This document shows positions 46,170 through 54,913 of a DNA stretch of 64,000 nucleotides, piece after piece. Under the pieces are notes generated by a model, which worked only from the letters and a program-made list of their open reading frames with translations, did not search any database and was not told the origin of the DNA. Every line of letters starts with the position of its first letter. Position 1 is the first letter of the stretch. The position numbers and the translations under genes are program-made. The stretch is from Thermoanaerobacter pseudethanolicus ATCC 33223 (GTDB taxonomy: Bacteria; Bacillota; Thermoanaerobacteria; Thermoanaerobacterales; Thermoanaerobacteraceae), in the NCBI RefSeq assembly GCF_000019085.1, contig NC_010321.1, forward strand, positions 2,298,817 through 2,362,816, in the 5' to 3' direction.

Positions 46170-46318
46170 ATCACCCGCTTCATTTCCTTTATATTTTATA
46201 TATTACACAAGTAAGAAAGGTTTTTCAATAATTAAAACCGGAAATTACCTGTATTTAATTTTACATAGTTGACAAAAATATATTTGTAAGACTTATCAAC
46301 TTAAGAAAGGAGAAACAT

Positions 46319-46882
46319 ATGGAGTTAATAAATATTGAAGACAAAAGTGCTGTAGGGCATTTTTATAAATTTTTCTCTAACTACCTGACAGAACTATATG
46401 ATTATCGAAAAGAAATAGTTTTGCTGTGTATAGGGACTGATAGGTCCACAGGGGATAGCTTGGGACCTTTAATTGGTCATAAACTAAAGCCTCTTCTTAA
46501 AGGAAAAGCCCATGTCTTTGGTACTTTAGAAGAACCACTACATGCAAAAAACATACATCAGGTTTTAAAGTACATAAATTTAAATTATGGACGTCCTTTT
46601 ATGATAGCGATAGACGCTTGTTTGGGTTCTTTAAACCACGTAGGTCATATCTCTGTTGGAAAAGGACCTATAAAGCCTGGAGCGGGGGTTTCTAAAGACC
46701 TGCCTCCTGTAGGAGATATGTTTGTTACAGGAATTGTCAATATCTCTGGTTTTATGGAATACATGGTGCTTCAAAATACAAGACTTAGAACTGTAATGAA
46801 AATGGCAGATATAATTTCTGTGGGAATATACAAGACAATAAATGAAATATATGAAGAAAGCAAAGTAAGGGCTCAGTTTTAA
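46319..46882 (+). CDS. yyaC: YyaC-type putative spore protease (DUF1256)
   Basis: A 187-residue protein of the YyaC family, related to the germination protease GPR. LLCIGTDRSTGDSLGPLIG near residue 40 and FMIAIDACLGSLNHVGHI near 100 are the family motifs. In Bacillus yyaC is a sporulation gene near the origin, and its position here fits. AGAAAGGAG precedes ATG 46319. Its presence suggests that the host sporulates or descends from a sporulating lineage. Confidence 0.92.
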   Translation: MELINIEDKSAVGHFYKFFSNYLTELYDYRKEIVLLCIGTDRSTGDSLGPLIGHKLKPLLKGKAHVFGTLEEPLHAKNIHQVLKYINLNYGRPFMIAIDACLGSLNHVGHISVGKGPIKPGAGVSKDLPPVGDMFVTGIVNISGFMEYMVLQNTRLRTVMKMADIISVGIYKTINEIYEESKVRAQF

Positions 46883-47174
46883 GCCCCTTCAGATTATAGA
46901 CAAACCTTTTTATGAATAAAATGTGGTTGTTGGCGTTTTGCACAAGTGAAGCGACTGTGATAAAGTAGTTACTAAACTTAGCGAGACCGACAGACGAAGG
47001 CGAGGCCGCAGCCAAGGACGGCGGAGGCGGGCACCTGAGACAAGGAAGTCGAATGTGCCTGGAACCCCGCCTGAGTCCGAGGTCGAGTTTTAGTTTAGTC
47101 TACTTTATCACCCGGAGCAAACTGTGCAAAAATGCCAATAAATAATAATACTTTGTCAACAAACTGAGGGCTTA
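46880..47174 (+). repeat. Structured repeat element, copy A
   Basis: GC-rich ~295-bp element. Outer inverted repeats are at 46880-46906 and 47151-47174 (TTTGTC...CTGA-type). Inner stems are GTGATAAAGTAG (46957-46968) with its exact complement at 47100-47111, and ACTAAACT (46971-46978) with AGTTTAGT (47092-47099). The core has GCC-AAGGAC-GGC and GAC-AAGGAA-GTC hairpins inside a GGGCAC/GTGCC stem. Possible noncoding RNA or MITE. Confidence 0.85.
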
Positions 47175-47179
47175 GTTTT

Positions 47180-47460
47180 AAACTCTCAGACTGTAGACAA
47201 ACTTTCGTAAAGGAGATATTTTGCATAAGGAGCGACTTGTTACAAAGCGGTAACAAAACTTAGCAAGACCGAGGGTGGAGGCAGGGCCGAAGCCATGGAT
47301 GGCGGAGGCGGGCACCTTAAGGCATGGATGCCGATTGTGCCCGGTACCCTGCCGGAGCCCGAAGGTCGAGCTTTAGTTTTGTCGCTTTGGAACATCGGAG
47401 CGACGATGCAAAATATCTCCTTTGAATATTTTTTAACTTTGTCAACAAACTGAGGGCTTA
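47180..47460 (+). repeat. Structured repeat element, copy B
   Basis: Tandem neighbour of copy A. A perfect 18-bp inverted repeat AAAGGAGATATTTTGCAT (47209-47226) pairs with 47406-47423. The stem ACAAAACT (47253-47260) / AGTTTTGT (47375-47382) differs from copy A in a compensating pair. GGCAGGG/CCCTGCC, CGGGCAC/GTGCCCG and GGC-ATGGAT-GCC stems are intact. It ends four bases before the cphA stop codon. Confidence 0.85.
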
Positions 47461-47463
47461 AAC

Positions 47464-50094
47464 TCAAGCCCTTTCTAATTTTATTTCAATATTTTTCAAA
47501 TCTTTGTTTTTGATAAACTCCTCTATCACCTCTATAATTGGCTGATATTTTTCATAAAAGACTACTATTAAATCTCCTGCTTCAGCATTGTACATAGCCG
47601 CCCTTAATGCTTCTGTCTCTTTTAAAATAGTCTTTATTTTTTTCCTATCTATACCCCCTTTTATTGCACCTTGTTCTAATAATTTAGCTACTTCTCCCGG
47701 TTTTCTACCTCTTAAATCTAAATCTTCTTTTATATATATAAAGTCAAATCCTTGACCACAAATTTCTCCTACTTTTAATATGCTGGAATTTATTCTATCT
47801 CCTGGAACTCCTATCACACCGATGAGCCTGTTCGCATCAAGTTTTTGTGCTGCTTCTATTACACTTTTTATTCCAGCTATGTTGTGGCCATAATCTACTA
47901 ATACACGGAAATTACCTACATTAAATAAGTTAAACCTCCCAGGATTGTGTGTAGTATCGCAATAAAATGTCTTTATACCTTTTGCAATGATATTTATAGG
48001 CACTTTTACTCCATAAGAAGCAGCGATAGCTGCAAGAGCATTTTCCACGTTGTACAAAACTTTCCCTGACAAAGCTGCAGGAATCTCCTCTATCTTTACA
48101 ACAGGAATTATTTGCCCATTCGCTATAACGATGACACCGTCTTTAACATATACTGCGATTCCGCCTTTTTCTATATGTTTTTTTACAGTGAGGTTATTAT
48201 CATACATTGAAAAATATATTATTTTCCCTTTTGCCCTTTGGGCCAAATAAGTGGTCATCGGGTCATCAGCATTTAAAACACTATAACCGTCTTCCTTTAC
48301 CGCTTCCACCACCAAAGCCTTAACAAAAGCCAAGTCTTCTAAAGTCTCTATCCCATCAATGCCAAGATGGTCTTCTGAAATATTGGTTATTACACCCACA
48401 TCTGCCAAATCATAGCCTAAGCCTTCCCTTATAATACCTCCTCTTGCTGTTTCTAACACTGCAGCATCTATGTTTTTATCAGCAAGACAAGTTTTTGCAC
48501 TTTTAGGGCCAGTATTGTCACCTTTGTAAACACAGGTGTCGTCGATATAAATGCCGTCAGTACAAGTCATTCCTACAGTATAGCCATAAGTTTTTAAAAT
48601 ATGAGCTGTCATCCTGGTGACTGTAGTTTTCCCGTTTGTGCCTGTAATAGATATAATAGGTATAGTAGCTTTGCTTCCTTTAGGGAAAAGCATATCTACA
48701 ATCGCCTTTGCTACATTTCTAGGTTTACCTTTGCTAGGATAATGGTGCATCCTTATGCCCGGAGATGCATTTATTTCAATTATTGCTCCATTTTCTTTAG
48801 TTAGAGGCTTTTTTATGTCCTCCATTGTAATGTCTATACCAGCTATATCAAGGCCAATGGCTTTTGCCGCTCTTACAGCAATTTCTATGTTATATGGGTG
48901 AATGTCATCTGTTTTGTCTATTGCAATTCCTCCTGTACTTAAGTTTGCGCTTTCCCTTAAAAACACTTTTTGCCCTTTTTTAGGGATATCTTCTAGATCA
49001 AATCCTTGTTTTTTAAGGGTCATTTTAGAAATCGTATCTATTGTGAGTTTTGTGAGGGGTTTTTCATGGCCTTTTCCTCTTAAAGGATTTTTATTTTCCA
49101 TTTCTACTAATTCTTCAATAGTATGAATTCCATCTCCTATCACATGGGCAGGAATTTTTTCAGCTACCGCTACTACTTTTTCACCTACAACTAATACTCT
49201 GTAATGTTTTCCCTTTATATGTTTTTCTACAATAACAAGGTCACTGTAAGCTTTGGCGTTTCTATAGGCTATACTTACTTCTTCTTTATTGGTTATGTTT
49301 AAATGAACTCCTTTGCCTTGATTTCCGTTGTAAGGTTTTATAGCGACAGGATATCCAATTTCTTCCGCAATAGCAATCGCTTCTTCTTCATTGTAAGCAA
49401 CATCTCCTTCCGGCACAGGAAATCCATGGTCTCTTAAAATCTGCTTTGTCAAGATTTTATCTGATGCTATGTCTACAGCAATACAACTAGTATTTTGTGA
49501 AATTGTGCCTTCAATCATTTTTTGATATTTCCCATAACCTAGCCGCAAAATGCTTCCATTTCCCACCCTTGTAACTGGGATTCCCGCTTTTAAAGCTTCA
49601 TTTTTTATAGCCATTGTGCTAGGCCCTAGTTCTATCTCAGCAATTATATTGCGTATTCTTTCTAGTCTTTCTTCTAAATCAAATTCTTCCCCCTGTATAA
49701 ATTTATTTACCATTTCAACCGCTAATTTCCCCACTCTTATGCCACACTCTTCTAATCCATATTCATAAATTATATAATACAAATCCCCTTCTATATTTCT
49801 CGCTCTTCCAAATTTTACATCATACCCTAACATATTTTGTAGTTCCAAAATTATATGCTCTGTCACATGGGGTAAATAGGTGCCTTCCTCTAATCTCTTT
49901 AGAAATCCCCCTTCATATCCGTAAGAACAACTATGTTTTGATAGGCTAGGAAGCCGTTTTATCAATCTCTCATTAAAGTTGGGTATATCTTTTGTAGGAA
50001 TATCCAATCTCTCTATATCTACTACCATTTTTATTACAGGTCTATGGCTGTATATATTTCTCCCTCGATATACCCTTATATCTTTAATAATCAT
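47464..50094 (-). CDS. cphA: Cyanophycin synthetase
   Basis: This enzyme makes the storage polymer multi-L-arginyl-poly-L-aspartate using ATP. The 876-residue protein has the N-terminal domain (about 1-160), the ATP-grasp domain (about 210-480; PVAIKPYNGNQGKGV, EINASPGIRMHHYPSKG) and the C-terminal Mur-ligase-like domain with P-loop TGTNGKTTVTRM near residue 495. Its start overlaps the end of cphB by four bases, making a coupled synthesis/degradation pair. The 3' end borders the structured repeats. Confidence 0.96.
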   Translation of the reverse strand: MIIKDIRVYRGRNIYSHRPVIKMVVDIERLDIPTKDIPNFNERLIKRLPSLSKHSCSYGYEGGFLKRLEEGTYLPHVTEHIILELQNMLGYDVKFGRARNIEGDLYYIIYEYGLEECGIRVGKLAVEMVNKFIQGEEFDLEERLERIRNIIAEIELGPSTMAIKNEALKAGIPVTRVGNGSILRLGYGKYQKMIEGTISQNTSCIAVDIASDKILTKQILRDHGFPVPEGDVAYNEEEAIAIAEEIGYPVAIKPYNGNQGKGVHLNITNKEEVSIAYRNAKAYSDLVIVEKHIKGKHYRVLVVGEKVVAVAEKIPAHVIGDGIHTIEELVEMENKNPLRGKGHEKPLTKLTIDTISKMTLKKQGFDLEDIPKKGQKVFLRESANLSTGGIAIDKTDDIHPYNIEIAVRAAKAIGLDIAGIDITMEDIKKPLTKENGAIIEINASPGIRMHHYPSKGKPRNVAKAIVDMLFPKGSKATIPIISITGTNGKTTVTRMTAHILKTYGYTVGMTCTDGIYIDDTCVYKGDNTGPKSAKTCLADKNIDAAVLETARGGIIREGLGYDLADVGVITNISEDHLGIDGIETLEDLAFVKALVVEAVKEDGYSVLNADDPMTTYLAQRAKGKIIYFSMYDNNLTVKKHIEKGGIAVYVKDGVIVIANGQIIPVVKIEEIPAALSGKVLYNVENALAAIAASYGVKVPINIIAKGIKTFYCDTTHNPGRFNLFNVGNFRVLVDYGHNIAGIKSVIEAAQKLDANRLIGVIGVPGDRINSSILKVGEICGQGFDFIYIKEDLDLRGRKPGEVAKLLEQGAIKGGIDRKKIKTILKETEALRAAMYNAEAGDLIVVFYEKYQPIIEVIEEFIKNKDLKNIEIKLERA

Positions 50095-50912
50095 ACTTTA
50101 TCCTCCTTGAGCTTGACTTTGGGTATCCATTTTTCTAAATCATAACCATAACCGGATGGCAATATGTGAAGTATAACATTGGTGAGGGCTAAAATTTCAT
50201 TAGGACTTGATTCAGAAACATTAGAGTGTTTTAGCTTTCTTCCCTCCACTACTGTCACAGCATTTGACCCTATTACCCTAAATTCATTTTCTTCTACAAC
50301 TATGGCAGTATCTTCATCAATCCCTATTCCGAGATTGTTTGGGTTTTGAGCAATTGCTGCAAGAAGCCTTCCAATGCGCCCTCTTTGTGCAAAATGTTGG
50401 TCAATTATTACATCTTTTAATAAACCTAATCCAGGAGCCATTTTGATAGTGCATTTCCTGGGAGAATCTTCATCATTTCCCTCCACAATCATAGTTTGTG
50501 ACATCACCGAAGCCCCTGCACTTGTACCTACAATCAAAGTTCCTTCTTTGTGCAATTGTTTTAACAATTTATCTATGCCACTTCCTCCTAAAATACTGGT
50601 TATCCTCAATTGGTCACCACCTGTAAAAAAAACGCAACTGCAATCTTCAAGTACATCCCTTGCATAGTTTATTTCTTTGTCTTCCCTTGAATTTATGTTT
50701 ACAACTTTTACATCATTTGCCCCTAATTTTTTAAAAATAGAAATGTACATATTGCCCACTTCCACAGGTTTTTCTGTGGCTGTTGTCATTACAACTATTC
50801 TACTCTCTCTTCCCCCAGCTAAACCTACAACTTCTCTCAATATTTCACATTTGTCCTCTTTGTCTTCTGCTCCTCCTATGATAATCAACTTTCCTTTTAC
50901 TTTCTCCGCCAT
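50091..50912 (-). CDS. cphB: Cyanophycinase
   Basis: A 273-residue serine exopeptidase that splits cyanophycin into Asp-Arg dipeptides. It has GKLIIIGGAEDKED at the N-terminus, FTGGDQLRITSIL near 95 and the nucleophile motif GTSAGASVMS near residue 135. Cytoplasmic. Coupled to cphA; preceded by a hairpin that ends the upstream transcript. Confidence 0.95.
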   Translation of the reverse strand: MAEKVKGKLIIIGGAEDKEDKCEILREVVGLAGGRESRIVVMTTATEKPVEVGNMYISIFKKLGANDVKVVNINSREDKEINYARDVLEDCSCVFFTGGDQLRITSILGGSGIDKLLKQLHKEGTLIVGTSAGASVMSQTMIVEGNDEDSPRKCTIKMAPGLGLLKDVIIDQHFAQRGRIGRLLAAIAQNPNNLGIGIDEDTAIVVEENEFRVIGSNAVTVVEGRKLKHSNVSESSPNEILALTNVILHILPSGYGYDLEKWIPKVKLKEDKV

Positions 50913-50934
50913 TTATCCGCCTCCAAAAAATAAT

Positions 50935-50973
50935 AAACTCTCAGGTTTCATAATTTATTATTCCTGAGAGTTT
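50935..50973 (-). terminator. Terminator between lipid kinase and cphB
   Basis: Perfect 11-bp arms AAACTCTCAGG (50935-50945) and CCTGAGAGTTT (50963-50973), followed on the minus strand by ATTATTTTTTGG just before the cphB ribosome site. Confidence 0.8.
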
Positions 50974-50995
50974 AACGCAATATACTCTATTAAAT

Positions 50996-51868
50996 TTACA
51001 GAGTGCATAATTTTATTGCATCTTTTTCCACTTTTATTTCCAGGTTTTTGATATATAATATTTCACCATCGACAGTAACAGGTACTTCTCGATCTGCCTC
51101 TATTTCTACTTTTTTTGCTCTATAAACTTCTACAATTTTAAGTTTAGTATGGGTTCCAAAAAGAACTAAGGGCAATAAAACCAATAATTTAATCTTACTT
51201 ATTTTGTCAACAATCATGACATCTAAATAGCCATCATTAGGATCGGCACCCGGCAAAAGCTTTAAGCCGCCTCCATAATAGCTTAAAACTCCCGCTGCAA
51301 AAATTGTTATTTCTCTATTTAACTCTTTATCATCCATCTTTATCTTTACAGAATAGGGCTTGTACTTAAATAGGACATTTAAAAGGGCAGTCAAATAAAC
51401 CCATATTCCAGATAAAAACTTTTTAAACCGCACAGCCATTGCCGCTGTTTCAGAAGCGATGCCTGTGCTTGTAATATTTCCAAAAGTTAATATATCGTTT
51501 ATCACAGCTCCGTCTATAATTTTAATATTACCCATTATAAGCACATCAATAGCCTTTTCTAACTTTTTAGGTATGTGGAAAAATCTTGCAAAGTCATTTC
51601 CTGTCCCTACAGGAATAATTCCCAGTGCAGCCTGTGTACCTTTTATTCCATTTACTACTTCAAGTACAGTGCCATCTCCTCCTACTGCCGCCACAACTTT
51701 AAATCCACTAAGAGCTGCTTTTCTTGCTAATATTTTCCCTTCCCCTGCATATTTTGTTATAAAAATTTTGTAATCGATTAATTTCTTTTTCATGATCCTT
51801 CTAATTTCTGGAATCTTCCGATAGGCCCTTCCTCCACCCGCCACTGGGTTCACAATAAACGCAATCAA
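50996..51868 (-). CDS. Diacylglycerol/lipid kinase-family protein (YegS/BmrU-like)
   Basis: A 290-residue protein with the DAGK catalytic core: FIVNPVAGGGRA at the N-terminus, VAAVGGDGTVLEVVNG near residue 65, LGIIPVGTGNDFARF near 90, and a C-terminal DPNDGYLDV segment. It phosphorylates diacylglycerol or a related lipid. TTG 51868 has GGGAG eight bases upstream; a GTG nine bases earlier is too close to it. Stands in a minus-strand series with DUF4446 and the desulfurase. Confidence 0.88.
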   Translation of the reverse strand: MIAFIVNPVAGGGRAYRKIPEIRRIMKKKLIDYKIFITKYAGEGKILARKAALSGFKVVAAVGGDGTVLEVVNGIKGTQAALGIIPVGTGNDFARFFHIPKKLEKAIDVLIMGNIKIIDGAVINDILTFGNITSTGIASETAAMAVRFKKFLSGIWVYLTALLNVLFKYKPYSVKIKMDDKELNREITIFAAGVLSYYGGGLKLLPGADPNDGYLDVMIVDKISKIKLLVLLPLVLFGTHTKLKIVEVYRAKKVEIEADREVPVTVDGEILYIKNLEIKVEKDAIKLCTL

Positions 51869-51887
51869 GGTTATCACTCCCTGTTTT

Positions 51888-52391
51888 TTACAAAGCTTTT
51901 CTTTTGGCTCTTTCTATAGCTTGTACTTCTTCAGCAGAAAGAGGATATTTAGATTGCCCTCTTTCAATAGGTTTTGCAAAAGTAGCCGTCTCATTCCTTC
52001 CGTATATTCCAGACAAAACAATACCATCATCATTGCTATCTAATAGGGCAATAGAAAAGCTCAAATCAGAGCCTACATCAGGAAAAGCATTATACCGCAC
52101 CATTCCCACTTTTTTAATTGCTGTTTTTCCTTCTTTGTCTAAAGAATTTAAATCAATTCTTAACTTGTCTAATTTGTTTTTTATCTCTTCATTCTCTGTA
52201 AGGATTCTAGAAAAAATATCAAAGACATCTCCTTTTTCCAATGTTTTAATTACCTTATTATAAGTCCTGTTTAATCTTAAAAATTTCCCATTAATTATAA
52301 GTATGAAAATTAATTCTATAATTGATAAAACTGATAAAAACAGGATAATCATCGTAGCATTTTGAGAAATAATGTCTAAAAAGTTTTGCAT
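51888..52391 (-). CDS. DUF4446-family protein
   Basis: A 167-residue protein with one N-terminal membrane helix (about 12-35) and a coiled cytoplasmic region. The conserved end is KVGMVRYNAFPDVGSDLSFS, then LDSNDDGIVLSGIYGR, which defines DUF4446. ATG 52391 is chosen for GGAGGAG six bases upstream. In many Firmicutes it lies near the parA/parB region, as here. Function unknown. Confidence 0.88.
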   Translation of the reverse strand: MQNFLDIISQNATMIILFLSVLSIIELIFILIINGKFLRLNRTYNKVIKTLEKGDVFDIFSRILTENEEIKNKLDKLRIDLNSLDKEGKTAIKKVGMVRYNAFPDVGSDLSFSIALLDSNDDGIVLSGIYGRNETATFAKPIERGQSKYPLSAEEVQAIERAKRKAL

Positions 52392-52410
52392 AAGTTTCTC
52401 CTCCAATTCG

Positions 52411-53553
52411 TCAGAATGCTTTTTGCGAAATTATTTCAATAGCTTTTATAGCTTTTTCTACTTCTTCTTCAGTGTTAAAATATCCAATTCCAAATCTTAA
52501 AGTACCAGTCTTTAATGTGCCAATTGTTGAATGGGCTAATGGAGCGCAGTGTAATCCCGCTCGAGTGGCTATATCAAAGTCTCTATCCAAAATATAACTT
52601 ATTTCTCCTACATCACTATCTTTTAATGTTATTGAAACTACTCCCACTCTTTCTTCAACTTTTTGAGGTCCATAAATTTTTACTCCTTTTATCTCTTTTA
52701 ATCCCTCTATTAAAATTTTTGTAAGTCTTTTTTCCTGCTGATAAATATTTTTTATACCTACAGACTTTACAAATTTTACTCCTTCTTTAAGACCTGCAAT
52801 CCCTGGAGTATTAGGAGTACCACTTTCTAATTTGTCTGGCATTAAATCAGGTTGATACATTGACTCTGACTTACTTCCCGTTCCCCCTTCTTCAAGAGGC
52901 AATATTTCTATACTTTTTCTTACATATAATCCTCCTGTCCCTTGAGGGCCGTACAATCCTTTGTGGCCAGGAAAAGCTAAAAGGTCAATGTTTTGTTTTT
53001 CTACATCTATAGGCAATACTCCCACCGTCTGGGCTGCATCCACCAAGAAAATTAAATTCATTTCCCGGGCAATATTCCCTATTTCCTCAATAGGCATTAT
53101 TGTACCTGTCACATTGGAAGCATGGGTTATTGCAATCATTTTTGTTTTTTTTGTAATAGCTTCCTTTATATCCTCAGGGTCAATCTTTCCTTCCTCATTT
53201 GCTTTCACGATTGTAACTTCTATTCCCTTTTCTTTCAACGCCATAAGGGGCCTTATCATAGAATTATGCTCCATGCTAGAAGTTATTACATGATCTCCTT
53301 CCTTCAAAATACCCTTTAACGCAATATTCAAAGCTTCTGTTGTATTAGATGTAAATACCACTCTCATAGGGTCTTTAATATTGAAAATGCTGCATATCTC
53401 TTGCCTGGCTTCAAAAATAACCCTTCCTGATTCAAGTGCCATTTTGTGTCCGCCTCTCCCAGGGTTTCCGCAGTTTCTTAAAACTTTCTCTACTTCCCTA
53501 TACACTTCCTCGGGTTTAGGCCAAGAAGTAGCAGCATTATCAAAATAAATCAT
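52411..53553 (-). CDS. Cysteine desulfurase-family aminotransferase (class V)
   Basis: A 380-residue PLP enzyme. YFDNAATSWPKPEEV at the N-terminus, the LVDAAQTVGVLPIDV aspartate, the PLP lysine in FPGHKGLYGPQGTGGLYV near residue 200, and catalytic cysteine in RAGLHCAPLAH near 340. The HKGL/GTGGLY pattern fits the CsdB-like subgroup. It supplies sulfur for Fe-S or other cofactors, but no scaffold gene is adjacent. Complete. Confidence 0.9.
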   Translation of the reverse strand: MIYFDNAATSWPKPEEVYREVEKVLRNCGNPGRGGHKMALESGRVIFEARQEICSIFNIKDPMRVVFTSNTTEALNIALKGILKEGDHVITSSMEHNSMIRPLMALKEKGIEVTIVKANEEGKIDPEDIKEAITKKTKMIAITHASNVTGTIMPIEEIGNIAREMNLIFLVDAAQTVGVLPIDVEKQNIDLLAFPGHKGLYGPQGTGGLYVRKSIEILPLEEGGTGSKSESMYQPDLMPDKLESGTPNTPGIAGLKEGVKFVKSVGIKNIYQQEKRLTKILIEGLKEIKGVKIYGPQKVEERVGVVSITLKDSDVGEISYILDRDFDIATRAGLHCAPLAHSTIGTLKTGTLRFGIGYFNTEEEVEKAIKAIEIISQKAF

Positions 53554-53702
53554 AGTCCTATCTCCTTTAAATTAAATCTCCCGCTATTATAATATATGCA
53601 AACCTCCTTTTAGGGTTCTTAACTATATTTTATATTTATTTTTTCTCATTAGCAACAAAAAACTAATTAAAGTGTGTGTCAAAAGTTAATAGGTGAATAA
53701 TA

Positions 53703-53912
53703 TGCTGACATTTTGCACAGTTTGCTCCAGTGACATCGCAGGCTAAACTAACGCTCGACCTCGGACTCCGGCAGGGTTCCGGGCACATTCGACATCCTTG
53801 TATTAGTGCCCGCCTCCGCCCTCACAAGGCTCCGGCCCCGCCGACCTCTCTCAGTCTCGCTAAGTTTAGCTTCTGCTCTGTCAAGTCGCTTCTCTTGTGC
53901 AAAATGTCAGCA
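53703..53912 (-). repeat. Structured repeat element, copy C
   Basis: Reverse-oriented copy bounded by perfect 17-bp inverted repeats TGCTGACATTTTGCACA (53703-53719) and its complement (53896-53912). The stem GCTAAACT/AGTTTAGC (53742-53749 and 53863-53870) differs from copies A and B in a compensating pair. It lies between parB and the cysteine desulfurase gene. The outer TTTGTC-type repeats of A and B are not obvious here. Confidence 0.85.
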
Positions 53913-54002
53913 ACATTACCTACTGAAATTTTACACGTACCTAATTAAATCTCTCGTTTTGCTTTAAAAATGGTAAAATTACTGCAAAATTGGATAAAAT
54001 TA

Positions 54003-54032
54003 AAAGCCTCCATAAAAATAGGAGACTTTTTA
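54003..54032 (-). terminator. parB terminator
   Basis: AAGTCTCC and GGAGGCTT (one G-U pair) around an AT loop, then TTTTAATTTTATCC on the minus strand; overlaps the parB stop codon. Confidence 0.8.
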
Positions 54033-54890
54033 GCCTTTTCCATAAATGATTTCAATAATTCTTGTCAAATCTTCTTCGCTATAATATTCTATTTGTATAA
54101 TTCCTCTATCTTTACTTTTTTGTGATATCTTTACTTTTGTTCCTAAAAAACTACACAAATCATCTTCTATTTCTTTAATATGTACATCTATTTTGTTTGA
54201 TTTTGTCTTTTGAGAGTTTTTTTCATTTTTTCGTAAAAGATTTTTCACCAAGTTCTCTGTTTCTCTTACGTTTAAATTTTCTTCCACAACTTTTTTTGCT
54301 GCCTCATACTGTAAACTTTTATTTGGCAAAGAAAGTATAACTTTTGCATGGCCTATTGTTATATCACCTTTCACTAACATTTCTTGTACTCTATCGTCGA
54401 GATTTAAAAGCCTTATGCTATTTGCAATTACCGAACGGCTCTTGCCAATTTTTTTAGATATCTCTTCTTGTGTAAGATTAAATTGTTCTATCAATGCTTT
54501 ATATGCTTTTGCTTCTTCAATGGGATTTAAATCTTCCCTTTGCAAATTTTCGATCAAAGCTATTTCCATGACCTGTAAATCATCAAAATCCCTTACAATT
54601 GCTGGTATTTCAGAAAGTCCCGCAATTTTAGCAGCTCTCCAACGTCTTTCCCCTGCTACTATTTGATATCCAGAATCTACTTTTCTTACTATAATTGGCT
54701 GAATAACTCCATTTTGTTTAATAGATTCTGCTAATTCTTTCAAACTATCTTCATCAAATTGTTTTCTCGGTTGGTATTGATTGGGATGAATATAGGCTAT
54801 ATTTATCGTTTCTACCCCTTGTGGTTCCTCTGTTCGATATTCCGGTATAAGAGCTTGTAATCCTCTGCCTAACCCCTTTTTGCCCGCCAT
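54030..54890 (-). CDS. parB: Chromosome partition protein ParB (Spo0J)
   Basis: A 286-residue parS-binding CTPase that loads condensin at the origin. N-terminal KKGLGRGLQALIPEY, the CTP/ParB domain with IVAGERRWRAAKIAGL and ALIENLQREDLNPIEEA, then the helix-turn-helix LTQEEISKKIGKSRSVIANSI that reads parS. The C-terminal dimer region is complete. Follows parA in the standard order. Confidence 0.97.
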   Translation of the reverse strand: MAGKKGLGRGLQALIPEYRTEEPQGVETINIAYIHPNQYQPRKQFDEDSLKELAESIKQNGVIQPIIVRKVDSGYQIVAGERRWRAAKIAGLSEIPAIVRDFDDLQVMEIALIENLQREDLNPIEEAKAYKALIEQFNLTQEEISKKIGKSRSVIANSIRLLNLDDRVQEMLVKGDITIGHAKVILSLPNKSLQYEAAKKVVEENLNVRETENLVKNLLRKNEKNSQKTKSNKIDVHIKEIEDDLCSFLGTKVKISQKSKDRGIIQIEYYSEEDLTRIIEIIYGKG

Positions 54891-54913
54891 TTCACCACCA
54901 CCTTCGTAATTTT

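Noticed and set aside
46880..47460. Tandem repeats A and B considered as a CRISPR array or group II intron remnant
   Set aside because: Only two long units with no short repeats or spacers, so not CRISPR. No intron 5' GUGYG start, domain V signature or reverse transcriptase was seen, although a decayed ribozyme cannot be fully excluded.
47240..47467. Short minus-strand frames across the structured repeats (also 46785-47015 and 53730-53948)
   Set aside because: They arise from the GC-rich stem sequences, differ between copies, and lack ribosome sites. The conserved unit is the RNA-like structure.
50935..50973. Hairpin upstream of cphB considered as an arginine or T-box regulatory element
   Set aside because: It is a simple long stem followed by a T-run, fully explained as the terminator of the upstream gene; no T-box sequence is present.
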